Shown here piece after piece: positions 7,360 to 15,372 of a DNA stretch of 33,180 nucleotides. The notes below the pieces were generated by a model. That model made no database searches. It was given only the letters and a program-made list of their open reading frames with translations, and was not told the origin of the DNA. Origin of the DNA: Epsilonproteobacteria bacterium (ex Lamellibrachia satsuma) (GTDB taxonomy: Bacteria > Campylobacterota > Campylobacteria > Campylobacterales > Sulfurovaceae); contig JQIX01000006.1 in NCBI GenBank assembly GCA_003934925.1, positions 1 through 33,180 on the forward strand. The letters are read 5' to 3'. Made by a program: the position numbers and the translations under genes. Each line of letters starts with the position of its first letter. The first letter of the stretch is position 1.

Positions 7360-8982
7360 ATGGAACATGTGCTTATGGTTTTGATCATCACGATCGCTAT
7401 GGCGACGATCTTGAATGTATTTTTAAAGAAATTTGATATACCTACGGTGATCGGGTACATTATTTCCGGTTTCATGATCTCGACACTCTTTCATTTCAGT
7501 GAGGATTCCCGTGAAATGCTTTCGCATATTGCGGAATTTGGTATTGTTTTTCTGATGTTCACCATAGGACTTGAATTCTCAATCCATCATTTAAAAAGTA
7601 TGAAAAAACAGGTCTTCGTGTATGGAGGGCTCGAAGTACTGCTTTCTGGCATACTCTTTACTGCCTTGGCACACCTTCTGTTCAATATAGGGATGAAAGG
7701 CGCGATCATTATAGGCTTTGCACTTTCTCTTTCTTCTACCGCTATTGTATTAAAAATACTTAACGAAAAAAACATTATACATTCGGGGTACGGAAAAGTA
7801 TCCTTGGGAATTTTGCTTTTTCAAGATCTGGCGGTGATCCCGATCCTTTTAATGATCTCTATTTTTACTTCACAAACGAGTTCTATAGGAATGTTACTGC
7901 TGCACACCCTGGAGAGTGCGATTGTAGTCTTCCTAACGATCTTTATTGTAGGTAAATATTTTATAGAACGTTTTTTTGACTGGATCACCGGTACGGATTC
8001 AGAAGAGATCTTCCTTATTGCTGTACTGCTGAGTGTGGTCAGTGCTTCTGTTCTGGCAGAAAGTTTTGGGTTTTCCTATTCTCTTGGGGCTTTTTTGATC
8101 GGTATGACAATTGCTGAAACCAAATACCGTTATCGTATAGAAGCGGACCTGGTACCTTTCAGGGATATCCTTTTGGGGGTATTCTTTGTGACCATAGGGA
8201 TGCAGATAGACTGGCACTCGTTCATAACGCATGGTTTTGTGATTCTTGGACTTTTAACTGCTATATTGCTTCTTAAAGGGGCTGTAATATTTGGTGCATT
8301 GCAGTTCTTCATGCAAAAAAGGTCTGCATTGAAAACAGCGTTGGCACTCTTTCAGGTAGGTGAATTTGCCCTGGCCATCTTCGCTCTTGCAAAATCCCAT
8401 GCACTTATCTCGGATACACTGAACCAGATCCTGATCATTACTGTTGTACTTTCAATGATCATTACTCCCTTCATATTGAAAAATATAAAAAGAATTACCG
8501 ATCTATTCATTAAAGAACCGGAAACACTGAGAGAAAGGGCTCTTGTAGGAGGGACCTATCATGATCATATCATCATTTGCGGATATGGTGTCATAGGCCG
8601 GAAACTGGCAGCCAAGTTCAGAAAGCTGAATCTGCTGTATGTGATACTCGAACATGATGTTAAGATCGTAGATGATGCCATAGCCAGTGGTGAAGAAAAT
8701 ATTTATTTGGCAAATGCTGCACAAAAAATGGTGCTCACACATTTTAATGTCAATGCATCTAATGCCATTATTGTGACTATAGAGAATGAGATACAAAGAG
8801 AATTGATCTGCGAAAATATTGCGTCATTCGACAGCCATATCAACAGTATTGTCAAAGTGAACAATAAAGCAGAAGAAGAGGTGATCTCCCAGTTAGGGAT
8901 CAAACATGTGATCAACGGAAGGAATGCCGTTGCAGAATTGTTGGCAGAAGAGGCATTGGTCTGCCGTCTTCAAATCTCTTAG
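7360..8982 (+). CDS. CPA2 family cation:proton antiporter with RCK/TrkA-N domain (KefB/KefC-like)
   Basis: A 540-residue membrane transporter. Residues 1 to about 380 form 12-13 hydrophobic helices with the CPA2 hallmarks PTVIGYIISG (about 31-40), FGIVFLMFTIGLEFS (about 60-74) and a GFALSLSSTAIVLKIL block. After a short linker, residues about 402-520 form a Rossmann-like TrkA-N (RCK) domain starting HIIICGYGVIGRKLAAKF, with a glutamate after the second strand that suggests NAD(H) binding. It probably exchanges K+ or Na+ for protons under control of a nucleotide. AGAGGAAAAAA provides the ribosome binding site. Its stop lies 6 nt from that of the convergent pepA. There is no Kef ancillary oxidoreductase subunit nearby. 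Confidence 0.9.
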   Translation: MEHVLMVLIITIAMATILNVFLKKFDIPTVIGYIISGFMISTLFHFSEDSREMLSHIAEFGIVFLMFTIGLEFSIHHLKSMKKQVFVYGGLEVLLSGILFTALAHLLFNIGMKGAIIIGFALSLSSTAIVLKILNEKNIIHSGYGKVSLGILLFQDLAVIPILLMISIFTSQTSSIGMLLLHTLESAIVVFLTIFIVGKYFIERFFDWITGTDSEEIFLIAVLLSVVSASVLAESFGFSYSLGAFLIGMTIAETKYRYRIEADLVPFRDILLGVFFVTIGMQIDWHSFITHGFVILGLLTAILLLKGAVIFGALQFFMQKRSALKTALALFQVGEFALAIFALAKSHALISDTLNQILIITVVLSMIITPFILKNIKRITDLFIKEPETLRERALVGGTYHDHIIICGYGVIGRKLAAKFRKLNLLYVILEHDVKIVDDAIASGEENIYLANAAQKMVLTHFNVNASNAIIVTIENEIQRELICENIASFDSHINSIVKVNNKAEEEVISQLGIKHVINGRNAVAELLAEEALVCRLQIS

Positions 8983-8988
8983 AAGGGC

Positions 8989-10458
8989 TTAGTGCTCTTC
9001 TCCCCGTGCGAGTTTTTCAATGAGTCTCAGCATCATTCTTACTCCTGCGCCTGAAGCACCGTGAGGATTTTCTCCCCAGGCATGTTCTACAAATGCAGGT
9101 CCTGCAATGTCAATGTGCGCCCATTTCTCTTTGTGGTCATCATCGATGAATTCAGAAAGGAACTGTCCGGCAGTGATAGCTCCGCCGTAACGTGTATTTG
9201 ATATGTTGCATACATCGGCTATCTCACTTTTGATCGTTTTGTGCAAATAAGGGTTAAAATCCAATCTTGTTGCCAGTTCACCCGATACTTTTGCACTATA
9301 GTTTACAAGGGATTTGATTTCATCGTTATTGCCCATTACTCCTGAAGTATAGTGTCCTACGCCGACAACACAGGCACCTGTAAGGGTAGCAAAGTCAAAG
9401 AGGTAATCCGCTTTAACCTCCTGTTGCGCATAGCAGAGTGTATCGGCAAGCACAAGACGGCCTTCGGCATCTGTATTGCGTATCTCAATGGTCTTACCGT
9501 TCTTGGCTTTGAGTACATCATCGGGTTTATAGGCATCTCCTCCTATCATATTCTCGACGGCACCTACAAAACCGTGTACTTCTACAGGAAGGTTCATCTC
9601 GGAAATAGCTTTCATAATGCCTAGAACGGCAGAGCCGCCACTCTTGTCCGACTTCATTCCCACCATGAATTCTGAAGGTTTAAGGCTCAACCCGCCGCTG
9701 TCATAAGTCAATCCTTTACCTACCAAAGTGATGACTGCTTTAGGGCTTTTAGGCTTGTGTGCAAGGTGAATGACCCTTGGTTTATGTCGGCTTGCACGTG
9801 CTACTGCAAGCAGTGCTTCCATCTTCTCTTTTTTAAGTGTTTTAGGTTTGAGGATATTACATTTTAAACTACTGTTGTCGGCTAACTTTTCTGCAATGTT
9901 TGCCATGATCACAGGGTAGCAGTCATCCGGAGTCGTGTTGACGATGTCTCGGGTAAAGTTCGTGGCATTGGCTGTGATCTCACCGTTATGTATGGCTCTT
10001 GCTGCGACCTCTGCTGTGATCTCATGCTCATTGTATCCCTCTAAAGAAATTGTAATATTTTTAATGGATGATCTGACTTTTTTGCTTTTATAGGCAGTGA
10101 AACTGTAGCTTCCCAATACAATTCCCTCAGCCAAAGCTCTGAGTGATGCACTGCATCTTGGATGGCTCAGATAGGTGGCGATCTTTATATTCTTATAGGC
10201 TTTTTTGCCTATGAGCGAACGTATCGCCGTTGCAGCCGCCGGACGGATACCTTTGCCTTTGAGGGTTTCTGCTCCCACGTAGAGCCTGTTCTTTTCTATA
10301 AGATGGAATATTTCATCCTGTCCGCCTGAAAAACCTGCTTTTTTAAGCAGTTTTTTGTCCTGGACAAAACGATGGTTCAAGTCTTTGTCAATGACAATAA
10401 TGATCTCCAGATCGGCTTTGATCTCTGAAATGCTGTCAGTTGTTATATTAAAATTCAT
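8989..10458 (-). CDS. pepA: Leucyl aminopeptidase, M17 family
   Basis: A 489-residue M17 metallo-aminopeptidase that removes N-terminal residues from peptides in the cytoplasm. The signature NTDAEGRL is at residues 328-335 and supplies metal-binding Asp and Glu plus the catalytic Arg. Upstream, VGKGLTYDSGGLSLKP holds the metal-binding Lys and Asp, and MKSDKSGGSAVLG holds the second Lys/Asp group. GAVENMIGGDAYKPDDVL and FATLTGACVVG are also typical. The N-terminal 150 residues are the less conserved domain of the family. AAAGGAAAAAA directly precedes the ATG. The gene is monocistronic. Confidence 0.96.
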   Translation of the reverse strand: MNFNITTDSISEIKADLEIIIVIDKDLNHRFVQDKKLLKKAGFSGGQDEIFHLIEKNRLYVGAETLKGKGIRPAAATAIRSLIGKKAYKNIKIATYLSHPRCSASLRALAEGIVLGSYSFTAYKSKKVRSSIKNITISLEGYNEHEITAEVAARAIHNGEITANATNFTRDIVNTTPDDCYPVIMANIAEKLADNSSLKCNILKPKTLKKEKMEALLAVARASRHKPRVIHLAHKPKSPKAVITLVGKGLTYDSGGLSLKPSEFMVGMKSDKSGGSAVLGIMKAISEMNLPVEVHGFVGAVENMIGGDAYKPDDVLKAKNGKTIEIRNTDAEGRLVLADTLCYAQQEVKADYLFDFATLTGACVVGVGHYTSGVMGNNDEIKSLVNYSAKVSGELATRLDFNPYLHKTIKSEIADVCNISNTRYGGAITAGQFLSEFIDDDHKEKWAHIDIAGPAFVEHAWGENPHGASGAGVRMMLRLIEKLARGEEH

Positions 10459-10624
10459 TTTTTTCCTTTATAATTGAGTAGCGTTCTATGATTGATTTAG
10501 CAGTATATAGTATCAATAATTTCTAAAATTTGGTTTAGTATTATGGTTGTGTGTAGATTATGCCAGCATACTATCCATCAGGATGATATCAGAAAATCCC
10601 GAAAGGTTTTCTAGTGGCAGAGGG

Positions 10625-10641
10625 AAGGGCACTTAGCCCTT
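10625..10641 (-). terminator. Hairpin downstream of trpB
   Basis: AAGGGC (10625-10630) pairs with GCCCTT (10636-10641) across a 5-nt loop, 17 nt after the trpB stop. On the minus strand it is followed by a pyrimidine-rich CCCTCTGCC rather than a U-run, so it is only a possible terminator. A second hairpin (AGAAAA...TTTTCT) lies at about 10591-10612. Confidence 0.35.
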
Positions 10642-10657
10642 TGGATATGTGAACAGA

Positions 10658-11884
10658 TTATGCAAACTGTTCTTTGAGTATATCTTTTACCTGTATCATA
10701 TCTTTATCGCCGCGTCCTGAAAGGTTTACAAGGATGATCTTTCCTTTTATATCTTCAGGCTTCATCTTTTTGAGGTATGCGATGGCATGGGAACTCTCAA
10801 GTGCAGGGATGATCCCCTCTGATTGGGAAAGCCAGACAAAAGCATCAAGAGCTTCAACGTCGGTAATGTGGCTGTAAGTGACGATACCTTCGTCTTTAAG
10901 GAAAGCATGTTCCGGCCCGATGCCCGGGTAGTCCAATCCTGCCGAGATGGAGTGTGCTTCCTGTATCTGTCCGTCCGCATCCTGCAGGAGGTAACTGAGT
11001 TGTCCGTGAAGTACGCCGGGACTGCCTTTTTCCAAAGAACATCCATGTTTGCATTCCAGTCCTTCTCCTCCAGCTTCTATACCGATACACTCAACACTTT
11101 CATCTTCCAAAAAGTGGCTGAAGATACCCAATGCATTGGAGCCACCGCCGATACAGGCGATGATCTTGTCGGGCAGGCATCCTTCAGCCGCATTCAGTTG
11201 TTCTTTGGCTTCCCATCCGATAATAGACTGAATATCACGTACCATCATAGGGTAGGGGTGAGGCCCGGCAACTGTACCTATGAGGTAGTAGGTATCTCTT
11301 GCATTCGTTACCCAGTGCCGGATGGCATCGTTCATCGCATCTTTAAGTGTCTTGCTTCCGGACTCCACAGCATGTACTTTTGCACCAAGGAGTTTCATAC
11401 GGAACACATTCAGTTCCTGACGTGCCACATCTTTGGCTCCCATGAAAACTTCACACTCAAGCCCAAAAAGCGCTGCCACTGTAGCCGTAGCCACACCATG
11501 CTGCCCCGCACCGGTCTCTGCAATGATCTTCTTCTTGCCAAGACGTTTTGCCAATACCGCCTGTGCGACACAGTGGTTGATCTTGTGTGCGCCTGTATGG
11601 TTCAGGTCTTCACGTTTGAGGTAGATCTTCGCATCAAGTTCTTTGGAAAGATTTTCTGCATAGTAGAGGGCAGAAGGACGTCCCACATAATTTTTGTAGT
11701 AGTAGTCCACCTCCGCCCAGAAGTCCTTGTCGAAACGTACGGCTTCATAGTCTTTTCTCAGCTGCTCAAGTGCAGGCATCAGTGTTTCAGGTACGAAACG
11801 ACCACCAAACTTACCGAAATGCCCCAGTTCATCAGGGTCGAAAGGGCTTGGTTTCGGGATATATATTTCTTTGTGTAGATCCAT
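10658..11884 (-). CDS. trpB: Tryptophan synthase beta subunit
   Basis: Catalyses the PLP-dependent condensation of indole with serine to give tryptophan. The PLP lysine is Lys101 in HTGAHKINH, followed by AETGAGQHG, and the phosphate-binding loop is GGGSNA. C-terminal ESSHAIAY and LSGRGDKD blocks are typical. The open frame extends upstream to 11938, but I place the start at 11884 (408 aa). The extra codons would be read from a long hairpin, homology starts at [11 protein letters not shown], and a GGAG lies upstream, although 13 nt from the ATG, which is long. No trpA or other trp gene is adjacent in the window, unlike classical trp operons. Confidence 0.96.
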   Translation of the reverse strand: MDLHKEIYIPKPSPFDPDELGHFGKFGGRFVPETLMPALEQLRKDYEAVRFDKDFWAEVDYYYKNYVGRPSALYYAENLSKELDAKIYLKREDLNHTGAHKINHCVAQAVLAKRLGKKKIIAETGAGQHGVATATVAALFGLECEVFMGAKDVARQELNVFRMKLLGAKVHAVESGSKTLKDAMNDAIRHWVTNARDTYYLIGTVAGPHPYPMMVRDIQSIIGWEAKEQLNAAEGCLPDKIIACIGGGSNALGIFSHFLEDESVECIGIEAGGEGLECKHGCSLEKGSPGVLHGQLSYLLQDADGQIQEAHSISAGLDYPGIGPEHAFLKDEGIVTYSHITDVEALDAFVWLSQSEGIIPALESSHAIAYLKKMKPEDIKGKIILVNLSGRGDKDMIQVKDILKEQFA

Positions 11885-11976
11885 TGTTATTATCTTTCTC
11901 CTTTGTAAGGAGCAAAGCTCCTTACAAATTCCTCTCACTAAAGCTTTGCCGTTGGCAAGAGAGGTAATTTATAGTA
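11885..11976 (-). promoter_or_regulatory. Structured 5' leader of trpB with alternative hairpins
   Basis: The roughly 90-nt leader contains a perfect 12-bp hairpin (11902-11913 with 11917-11928, loop of 3 nt). The 3' arm of that hairpin, CTCCTT, can instead pair with the AAGGAG that forms the ribosome binding site, in a CTCCTT-ACA-AAGGAG hairpin. The two structures cannot coexist, and the second hides the ribosome binding site. Upstream, a TTGCC-AAC-GGCAA hairpin sits inside a CTCTC/GAGAG pair. No leader peptide rich in Trp is visible. A regulatory role is inference. Confidence 0.45.
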
Positions 11977-11982
11977 AAGCAG

Positions 11983-11988
11983 ATTATA
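11983..11988 (-). promoter_or_regulatory. -10 box upstream of trpB
   Basis: TATAAT on the minus strand, about 100 nt before the trpB ATG. A transcript from it would start near 11976 and carry the structured leader. Confidence 0.5.
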
Positions 11989-12006
11989 GCGTAGGAGAGG
12001 TTAGTA

Positions 12007-13107
12007 TTAAATGATATATGCTATCTCGGCCTGTGAATCAAGCCTCATTGGCGGTCCCCAAAATCCAATGCCGCTGTTCACATAGATAGTGCTGCCATTT
12101 TGAAGCTTGTGCAATCCCTTGACATAGGGCTGTTGAAGTCCAACGAGATACTGAAAAGGCCAGATCTGTCCACCATGTGTATGGCCGCTGAGTATAAGCT
12201 CCGGTGTATATGCTTGCAGTTCTTCAATGAATTTGGGCTGATGGGCCAGGAGAATGGTTTTATAGTCGGCACGGCATCCTGCAAAAGCCTGATGTATATC
12301 CGGTTCAAGCATATTCACCCTGTATCCAAAAAGGTCTGTCACGCCAACGATGTTGAGCTTGAGTGCATCGATGGTGACAGATTCGTTAAGAAGCAGTTCT
12401 ATCTGTGTGGTTTTGATAAAATCAATGATCTTCAGGGGATCATGAAAATACTCATGATTGCCCAAAATGTAGTACACACCGTGCTTGGAGTCGATAGCAT
12501 CCAGCTCCCTTATGGCATCTTCGATGTTATCTATGGCCGTATCTACAAGATCACCGGTGATGAATACGATATCGGGTTTAAGTGCATTGATCTTTGCTAC
12601 GGATGCTTTGACAAAATCCCTGTCGATCAGTCCGCCTATATGAAGGTCGCTTATCTGTACGATGCCAAAATCAAACTGTTGAAGTTCTATGACATTCACA
12701 ACAGGTTCTTTGCTCCCCTCATAAGCACCGGCACTCACATAGGAAGCCGACAGTGCAAGCATTATGCTGTCGCCGGTATTTTTGATAAATATTCTTTTGG
12801 ACTGATCCACGTTTTTCAGTGTTTTATGAAATATATTAAGTATTTCATGGATTATAAAATACAGAATAAATACGAAAGATACACCTATGGATAAAGAAAA
12901 CAGATAGTAGAATGTACTGATTATGATGTCTGTGTATCTGCCTAGAACATAGAGTATATTAAAGATGAAGTTCAAGATCAAAAATATGGTAAAAACTTTT
13001 TTAATGCGTTGGGATACCAATAGTTTTCTAACGACTCTTGAATAAAAAAGATAGTGCAGTGCAAAGAAAAAGAGTAAAAAGAGTGAAAAAAATAGATAAA
13101 ACCTCAT
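12007..13107 (-). CDS. Membrane-anchored metallophosphoesterase (YaeI-like)
   Basis: A 366-residue protein. The first 95 residues are strongly hydrophobic, with three or four membrane helices. From about residue 147 a calcineurin-like metallophosphoesterase domain follows, with all metal-binding blocks: ISDLHIGG (Asp154, His156), GDLVDT, GNHEYFH, and GHTHGGQIWP near the C-terminus. Relatives such as YaeI hydrolyse phosphodiesters, in some cases UDP-diacylglucosamine or related lipid precursors, so a substrate in the membrane is plausible but not shown. The frame could start at a GTG at 13116, but ATG at 13107 has GAGG at 8 nt and is preferred. Confidence 0.88.
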   Translation of the reverse strand: MRFYLFFSLFLLFFFALHYLFYSRVVRKLLVSQRIKKVFTIFLILNFIFNILYVLGRYTDIIISTFYYLFSLSIGVSFVFILYFIIHEILNIFHKTLKNVDQSKRIFIKNTGDSIMLALSASYVSAGAYEGSKEPVVNVIELQQFDFGIVQISDLHIGGLIDRDFVKASVAKINALKPDIVFITGDLVDTAIDNIEDAIRELDAIDSKHGVYYILGNHEYFHDPLKIIDFIKTTQIELLLNESVTIDALKLNIVGVTDLFGYRVNMLEPDIHQAFAGCRADYKTILLAHQPKFIEELQAYTPELILSGHTHGGQIWPFQYLVGLQQPYVKGLHKLQNGSTIYVNSGIGFWGPPMRLDSQAEIAYII

Positions 13108-13133
13108 ATACTGCACCTCATAAATATTTTTAT

Positions 13134-13139
13134 ATTATA
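13134..13139 (-). promoter_or_regulatory. -10 box for the metallophosphoesterase gene
   Basis: TATAAT on the minus strand in an AT-rich stretch, 26 nt before the ATG at 13107, leaving a leader of about 20 nt that contains the GAGG ribosome binding site. Confidence 0.4.
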
Positions 13140-13197
13140 TCTACTGAACCCTCTGAATAACCTAGATAGACTTTTAAAGTCCTGGCCGTAGGAATTA

Positions 13198-13737
13198 TTA
13201 TTTTAAAATGGCAAAGGTATTATAGTCAGATGACTTTTTTATATCTTCATCGTGTGCTGTGTAGTTGTATTTTGTTTTTGCTTCCTGGACAAGTGGCGCA
13301 GGCATTTCGTTATACATCGTATTCATGCTCGTGTTGATAGTACCAAGGAAGTAAGTCTTGCCTGCTGTGATCTTTGGTATACTTTTGCTTCCAGATCCGT
13401 AACCTGCTTTACCTCTGCTGCATCCGTAATGTCCGGTAAGTGAATACTCTTTGAGGCGTACATTGGTACTCGTGGTCGGCAGTGTAACAGCAATGAAACC
13501 TTCTGAGATCTTTTTATCGTGAAAATACATTTCATACCCTTCCGGCTCTTCAGCTGTAGCGATCTCGATATGTCTGACCTTGCGTTCATCCGAACCGTCC
13601 ACAGCGATCAAAATAAGGGCTTTTCCTTTGTAAGTATTTCCGCTGCTATTGCTTACCGGTGTCAGTGTATCTGGAGTACATCCGGTAAAGAAAAGGCTCA
13701 GAAACATTCCTGTGATCAGTGCAAGTTTAATGGTCAT
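13198..13737 (-). CDS. Putative lipoprotein of unknown function
   Basis: A 179-residue protein beginning MTIKLALITGMFLSLFFTGC, a lipoprotein signal with lipobox FTGC. The mature part contains a beta-rich segment (KALILIAVDGSDERKVRHIEIA, EGYEMYFHDKKISEGFIAVTLPTTSTNVRLKEYSL) and a Gly/Ser/Lys-rich stretch around CSRGKAGYGSGSKSIPKI, which resembles proteins that report a cell-surface or polysaccharide-related value. I do not recognise a family. The frame extends to a Met at 13824, but AGGAAA before 13737 and the signal peptide fix the start there. Confidence 0.65.
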   Translation of the reverse strand: MTIKLALITGMFLSLFFTGCTPDTLTPVSNSSGNTYKGKALILIAVDGSDERKVRHIEIATAEEPEGYEMYFHDKKISEGFIAVTLPTTSTNVRLKEYSLTGHYGCSRGKAGYGSGSKSIPKITAGKTYFLGTINTSMNTMYNEMPAPLVQEAKTKYNYTAHDEDIKKSSDYNTFAILK

Positions 13738-13866
13738 ATTTATTTCCTGTTTTTCCGAAAGTATACAGGTCTGCTGTGCATCGTATGTGTAATGTCTTTT
13801 TCGTTCAGTTGGAATATAGCGCATTTTGCAACAATGAAAATTTGATCAGAAGCGCCCACTTAGGAT

Positions 13867-14427
13867 CTAATCTATCTCAAGTACAGAATATACCGGGGCT
13901 TCTATCCCCTCACGTCCATTCAAAAATCCAAGTTCCATAATGAAACAGGCTTCTACACAGTCGGCACCCACCTTGTCTATGAGGTTTGCAGCGGCTTTGG
14001 CCGTCCCTCCTGTAGCTATGAGGTCGTCTATGAGCAGGACTTTCGATCTTTCGCCTGTACTGCAGCAGCCGTTCTCACCGAATGCATCGATGTGTATCTC
14101 CACTTCATCAAAGCCATACTCCAGGCTGTATTTCTCAGCGACGGTAGTGTAGGGGAGTTTGCCTTTTTTGCGTACAGGCACAAAGCCCACTCCAAGCCTG
14201 TCCGCCAGAATGGAACCAAAGATGAAGCCTCTTGCATCTATACCTGCGATGTAGTCCAGGTCATAGCCAAGATAACGATTTGTCAGGTGATCCATTAGGG
14301 TACTGAGTGCTTTTGGACTGTTCAGGAGGGTGGTGATATCTTTAAAGATGATGCCCGGTTTTGGAAAGTCTGGAATGTCTCTAATGCTGTCTAGTATAAT
14401 GGTTTTCTCTTCAGGGGTGAGTGTCAT
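13867..14427 (-). CDS. apt: Adenine phosphoribosyltransferase
   Basis: Salvages adenine to AMP using PRPP. The protein is 186 residues, slightly longer than the usual 170-183. The [12 protein letters not shown] motif is at residues 21-32, [11 protein letters not shown] at 61-71, and the PRPP-binding loop [16 protein letters not shown] at 130-145. A short insertion around [13 protein letters not shown] precedes the PRPP loop. AAGGAAG lies ahead of the ATG. The gene is immediately downstream, on the same strand, of the attC-like site that closes the TIR cassette, and it marks the chromosomal edge of the accessory island. Confidence 0.95.
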   Translation of the reverse strand: MTLTPEEKTIILDSIRDIPDFPKPGIIFKDITTLLNSPKALSTLMDHLTNRYLGYDLDYIAGIDARGFIFGSILADRLGVGFVPVRKKGKLPYTTVAEKYSLEYGFDEVEIHIDAFGENGCCSTGERSKVLLIDDLIATGGTAKAAANLIDKVGADCVEACFIMELGFLNGREGIEAPVYSVLEID

Positions 14428-14490
14428 GGTACTTCCTTTTTTGTGATATATGGAGCTATACTGTATTTTAGCGTAGGTTGTTTGAAGGTT

Positions 14491-14559
14491 GTTAACGACT
14501 GAGTATAGCCAATAAATTGCCGCTAGGTAATTTATTGGCTACTACGTTTTGTTATATTT
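14491..14559 (-). repeat. attC-like recombination site closing the TIR cassette
   Basis: On the minus strand the TIR gene stop is followed after 1 nt by AAATATAACAAAACG, then an imperfect palindrome whose central arms are perfect (AGCCAATAAATT at 14507-14518 with AATTTATTGGCT at 14529-14540), and finally GTCGTTAAC. The TAAC outer box, long stem and GTTA core end are the layout of integron attC sites. The box AAATATAAC (plus strand 14551-14559) is a perfect 9-nt complement of GTTATATTT at the other end of the cassette (15296-15304), so the two would form matching outer boxes in the excised circle. Confidence 0.75.
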
Positions 14560-14560
14560 C

Positions 14561-15274
14561 CTACTTAGCTAATGCTTTACATAATTTTTTAGCTATTTCA
14601 TCAATAGGCATATTTTCCGTAGATAATGCTAGTTTATCAGCTAACATTGGACTATAGTTTAAAATATCTTGTTTTGATACATTGTGCCAAATTGGAAGAA
14701 TAACTTTTTTACCTTCTATCTCTTTAGCTACTAAAGAATTTAATTCATACTTTGTCCAATTTTTATCTAAAAATTTTGGTGATAATATTACTATTCCATA
14801 CTCTGAGTTAACAAGTCCTTTGTCAATAGACTCTCTAAGACTATCACCAATCTCAAGTTCAAATTCATCATACCAAACTCTAAAACCATATTCTTTTAAA
14901 ATACCTGCTAATGGTCTTACTAAATCATCTTTATCTTCACTTGCATGAGAAATAAACGCGTCATATCCTATTTTTTCTGGTGCTTCATCTGATTCTACAT
15001 AATTTTTATCCATCATTCTCATCATAATTCCAGTGTGAAATGAGAATGCTTCATCTGCTGTATTGAATTTTGATTTATCATAAAGATTAATTGGAGTATC
15101 CCCACCAATAACCCAACATTCTGGAAATGTTGGATCTGTGGTTTTGACAATTAAAGCAGCATCATCTCTGCCTAAAAGCCTAAATGATTCTACAAATTCA
15201 ACACTAGTCACTTTAGTACGAGCTTGTATCTCAACATAAGACCATGCTCTTTCTTTTAATTCTTCAATATTCAT
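14561..15274 (-). CDS. TIR-domain protein with unknown N-terminal domain (possible defence effector)
   Basis: A 237-residue protein. Residues about 103-235 form a TIR domain: strand A is YDAFISHA (104-111), FRVWYDEFELEIGDSLRESI (131-150) carries the BB-loop region, then EYGIVILSPKFLDKNW and KKVILPIWHNV. Glu141 in LEIG aligns with the catalytic glutamate region of NAD-cleaving TIR domains, so an NADase or signalling activity is possible; this is inference. Residues 1-100 form a separate domain with a CWVIGGDTPINLY motif that I cannot name. The gene is AT-rich compared with neighbours. AAAGG precedes the ATG, about 27 nt from the end of the upstream attC-like site, as is usual for integron cassettes. 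Confidence 0.85.
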   Translation of the reverse strand: MNIEELKERAWSYVEIQARTKVTSVEFVESFRLLGRDDAALIVKTTDPTFPECWVIGGDTPINLYDKSKFNTADEAFSFHTGIMMRMMDKNYVESDEAPEKIGYDAFISHASEDKDDLVRPLAGILKEYGFRVWYDEFELEIGDSLRESIDKGLVNSEYGIVILSPKFLDKNWTKYELNSLVAKEIEGKKVILPIWHNVSKQDILNYSPMLADKLALSTENMPIDEIAKKLCKALAK

Positions 15275-15295
15275 TTAAGCAATACCTTTCTTTGT

Positions 15296-15371
15296 AAATA
15301 TAACGTTTAAAATGAGCAATCAAAAAGCCGCTCATGGGTTTTTGATTGGTCTCCTCTGGATTGTTACGAGT
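15296..15371 (-). repeat. attC-like recombination site between the two cassette genes
   Basis: Starting 1 nt after the stop of the upstream gene, the minus strand reads ACTCGTAACAATCCAG, then a stem built on CAATCAAAAA (plus strand 15317-15326) and TTTTTGATTG (15339-15348), and ends TTTTAAACGTTATATTT. The TAACAA start and ACGTTA end match the form of attC sites. Its 2R-type box GTTATATTT marks the start of the TIR cassette. The expected partner of its own 1R-type box (GTTACGAGT) is not found upstream of the preceding gene, so that cassette's far end is lost or altered. Confidence 0.7.
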
Positions 15372-15372
15372 C

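Noticed and set aside
10823-11878. Long plus-strand open frame of 351 codons
   Set aside because: It lies antisense to trpB, is Cys-, His- and Phe-rich as expected of a shadow frame, and has no family features.
12100-12894. Plus-strand frame of 264 codons
   Set aside because: Antisense shadow of the metallophosphoesterase gene.
14506-14541. The 13-bp stem after the TIR gene as a simple terminator
   Set aside because: No U-run follows on the minus strand, and the outer TAAC/GTTA boxes with the 9-nt complementary cassette ends fit a recombination site better.
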